Assembly: GCA_032718865.1 (NCBI GenBank)
Contig: JALUTQ010000035.1
Coordinates: forward strand, 744,001 to 808,000
Length of the DNA: 64,000 nt
Direction of reading: 5' to 3'
DNA from: Tilletia caries
Lineage: Eukaryota; Basidiomycota; Exobasidiomycetes; Tilletiales; Tilletiaceae
Shown: positions 63,401 through 64,000 of the stretch, piece by piece
How positions within the stretch are numbered: position 1 is the stretch's first letter
How the letters are laid out: every line of letters starts with the position of its first letter
Program-made: the position numbers and the translations under genes
The notes under the pieces: model-generated
Seen by the model: only the letters and a program-made list of their open reading frames with translations
Databases searched by the model: none
Told to the model about the DNA's origin: nothing

Positions 63401-63982
63401 CGTTGTCCTCCTGGTCACGGAGCACCTCATACTCGCTCTCTTTCCAACCCTTGAGACTCTTCTCGACCAGGATCTGGGGCGACAGACTCAGGGAGCGGGC
63501 GGAAAGATCCCGGAGCTCATCCTCGTTGTCCGCAAAGCCGGAGCCGAGACCTCCCAGGGCATAGGCAGCGCGGACGATGACGGGATATCCAATCTCTGAT
63601 GCTGCCCGGAGTGCCTCTGGTACAGTAGACACAGCCTCCGATTTGGCGACGGGGATGTTGATCTCTGTAAGGAAGATAATGTCGTTCCTGTCAGTCGCAT
63701 TTGCTACACCCAAGTGAAGTTCAAGAATCGTGCGACTTACGGTCAAGCGCCTGTACGAAGAGATCACGGTCCTCGCACATCCTGAGCACGTCAACCTGAC
63801 TGCCGAGCACCTTGACACCGAGACGCTCGAAGACTCCCATCTCGTCCAGCTTGACACCGACGTTGAGCGCACTCTGACCGCCGAAGGTGAGCAGGACGCC
63901 GTCCGGGCGCTCCTTTTCGAGCACGTACGCGACGTATTCGGGGGAGATGGGCAGGAAGTAGATTTCTGACGCCAGGTCGTGA
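60433..63982 (-). CDS. CPA2: Carbamoyl-phosphate synthase large chain, arginine-specific (C-terminal part)
   Basis: Seven exons are visible: 63982-63742, 63664-63163, 63091-61771, 61705-61368, 61289-61141, 61058-60885 and 60803-60433. All introns are GT-AG, 65-82 bases. The upstream end lies at an acceptor-like tctctacag and the gene continues beyond the window. The peptide covers the end of the first ATP-grasp half ('[18 protein letters not shown]', '[15 protein letters not shown]'), the oligomerisation domain ('[19 protein letters not shown]'), the second half ('[18 protein letters not shown]', '[18 protein letters not shown]', '[15 protein letters not shown]') and the MGS-like regulatory domain ('[19 protein letters not shown]'). 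Translation stops after that domain with no aspartate transcarbamoylase fused, so this is the arginine-pathway enzyme, not URA2/CAD. It makes carbamoyl phosphate from bicarbonate, ATP and glutamine-derived ammonia with the small chain CPA1. Confidence 0.9.
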
Positions 63983-64000
63983 CTGTAGAGAAATGGTTCA

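Overview
The window looks like nuclear DNA of a filamentous or dimorphic fungus, most likely a basidiomycete. Support: host genes carry several short GT-AG introns (about 65-100 bases), a stand-alone carbamoyl-phosphate synthase large chain, a RIM2-type mitochondrial carrier and a proteasome alpha-7 subunit. The mobile elements (PIF/Harbinger with a Myb-like partner, MULE, tyrosine-recombinase retroelement, non-LTR element, hAT and Tc1/mariner MITEs) fit a TE-rich basidiomycete. A smut-like (Ustilaginomycotina) origin is only a guess.

The window has two parts. Positions 1 to about 54,200 are a transposon graveyard with almost no recognisable host genes. Positions 54,585-64,000 are a compact block of four conserved host genes: an eIF4E-binding/4E-T-like protein (minus), proteasome alpha-7 PRE10 (plus), mitochondrial pyrimidine-nucleotide carrier RIM2 (minus) and the C-terminal part of CPA2 (minus, running off the right edge).

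Layout of the TE part. 1-1,557: broken MITEs. 3,073-6,389: a hAT MITE with perfect 8-bp target duplications that was entered by a non-autonomous LTR element whose two 298-base LTRs look identical and whose only long ORF carries an FHA-like domain. 6,403-7,595: another MITE end and a broken Ulp1-like protease. 9,789-13,226: an intact-looking PIF/Harbinger pair (Myb/SANT-like protein plus DDE transposase). 14,200-24,000: a family of small coiled-coil plus GATA-like zinc-finger ORFs, partly in an inverted repeat of about 0.87 kb, together with LTR-like leader segments, a captured ubiquitin-conjugating-enzyme exon and large hexanucleotide repeats. 24,457-26,663: a TIR element and a Tc1/mariner relic. 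28,299-29,670: an unrecognised proline/serine-rich ORF. 31,491-38,567: a MULE split by a second Harbinger element, which is itself split by a 591-base solo LTR. 40,031-42,719: three MITEs side by side, each with its target duplication. 45,480-46,560: the C-terminal end of a non-LTR retroelement between inverted repeats. 47,350-54,182: a 6.8-kb unit with CACTG-type inverted ends holding gag-like, RT/RNase H and tyrosine-recombinase ORFs (Ngaro/DIRS-like), with a hAT MITE inserted in its RT.

The nested insertions can be ordered because several have exact target duplications and restore a reading frame when removed on paper. The most unusual items are the FHA ORF in an LTR pair, the GATA-like ORF family with LTR-like leaders, and the inverted termini and 3-bp duplication around a tyrosine-recombinase retroelement. 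Coordinates of repeat ends were read by eye and may be off by one or two bases; no database search was possible.
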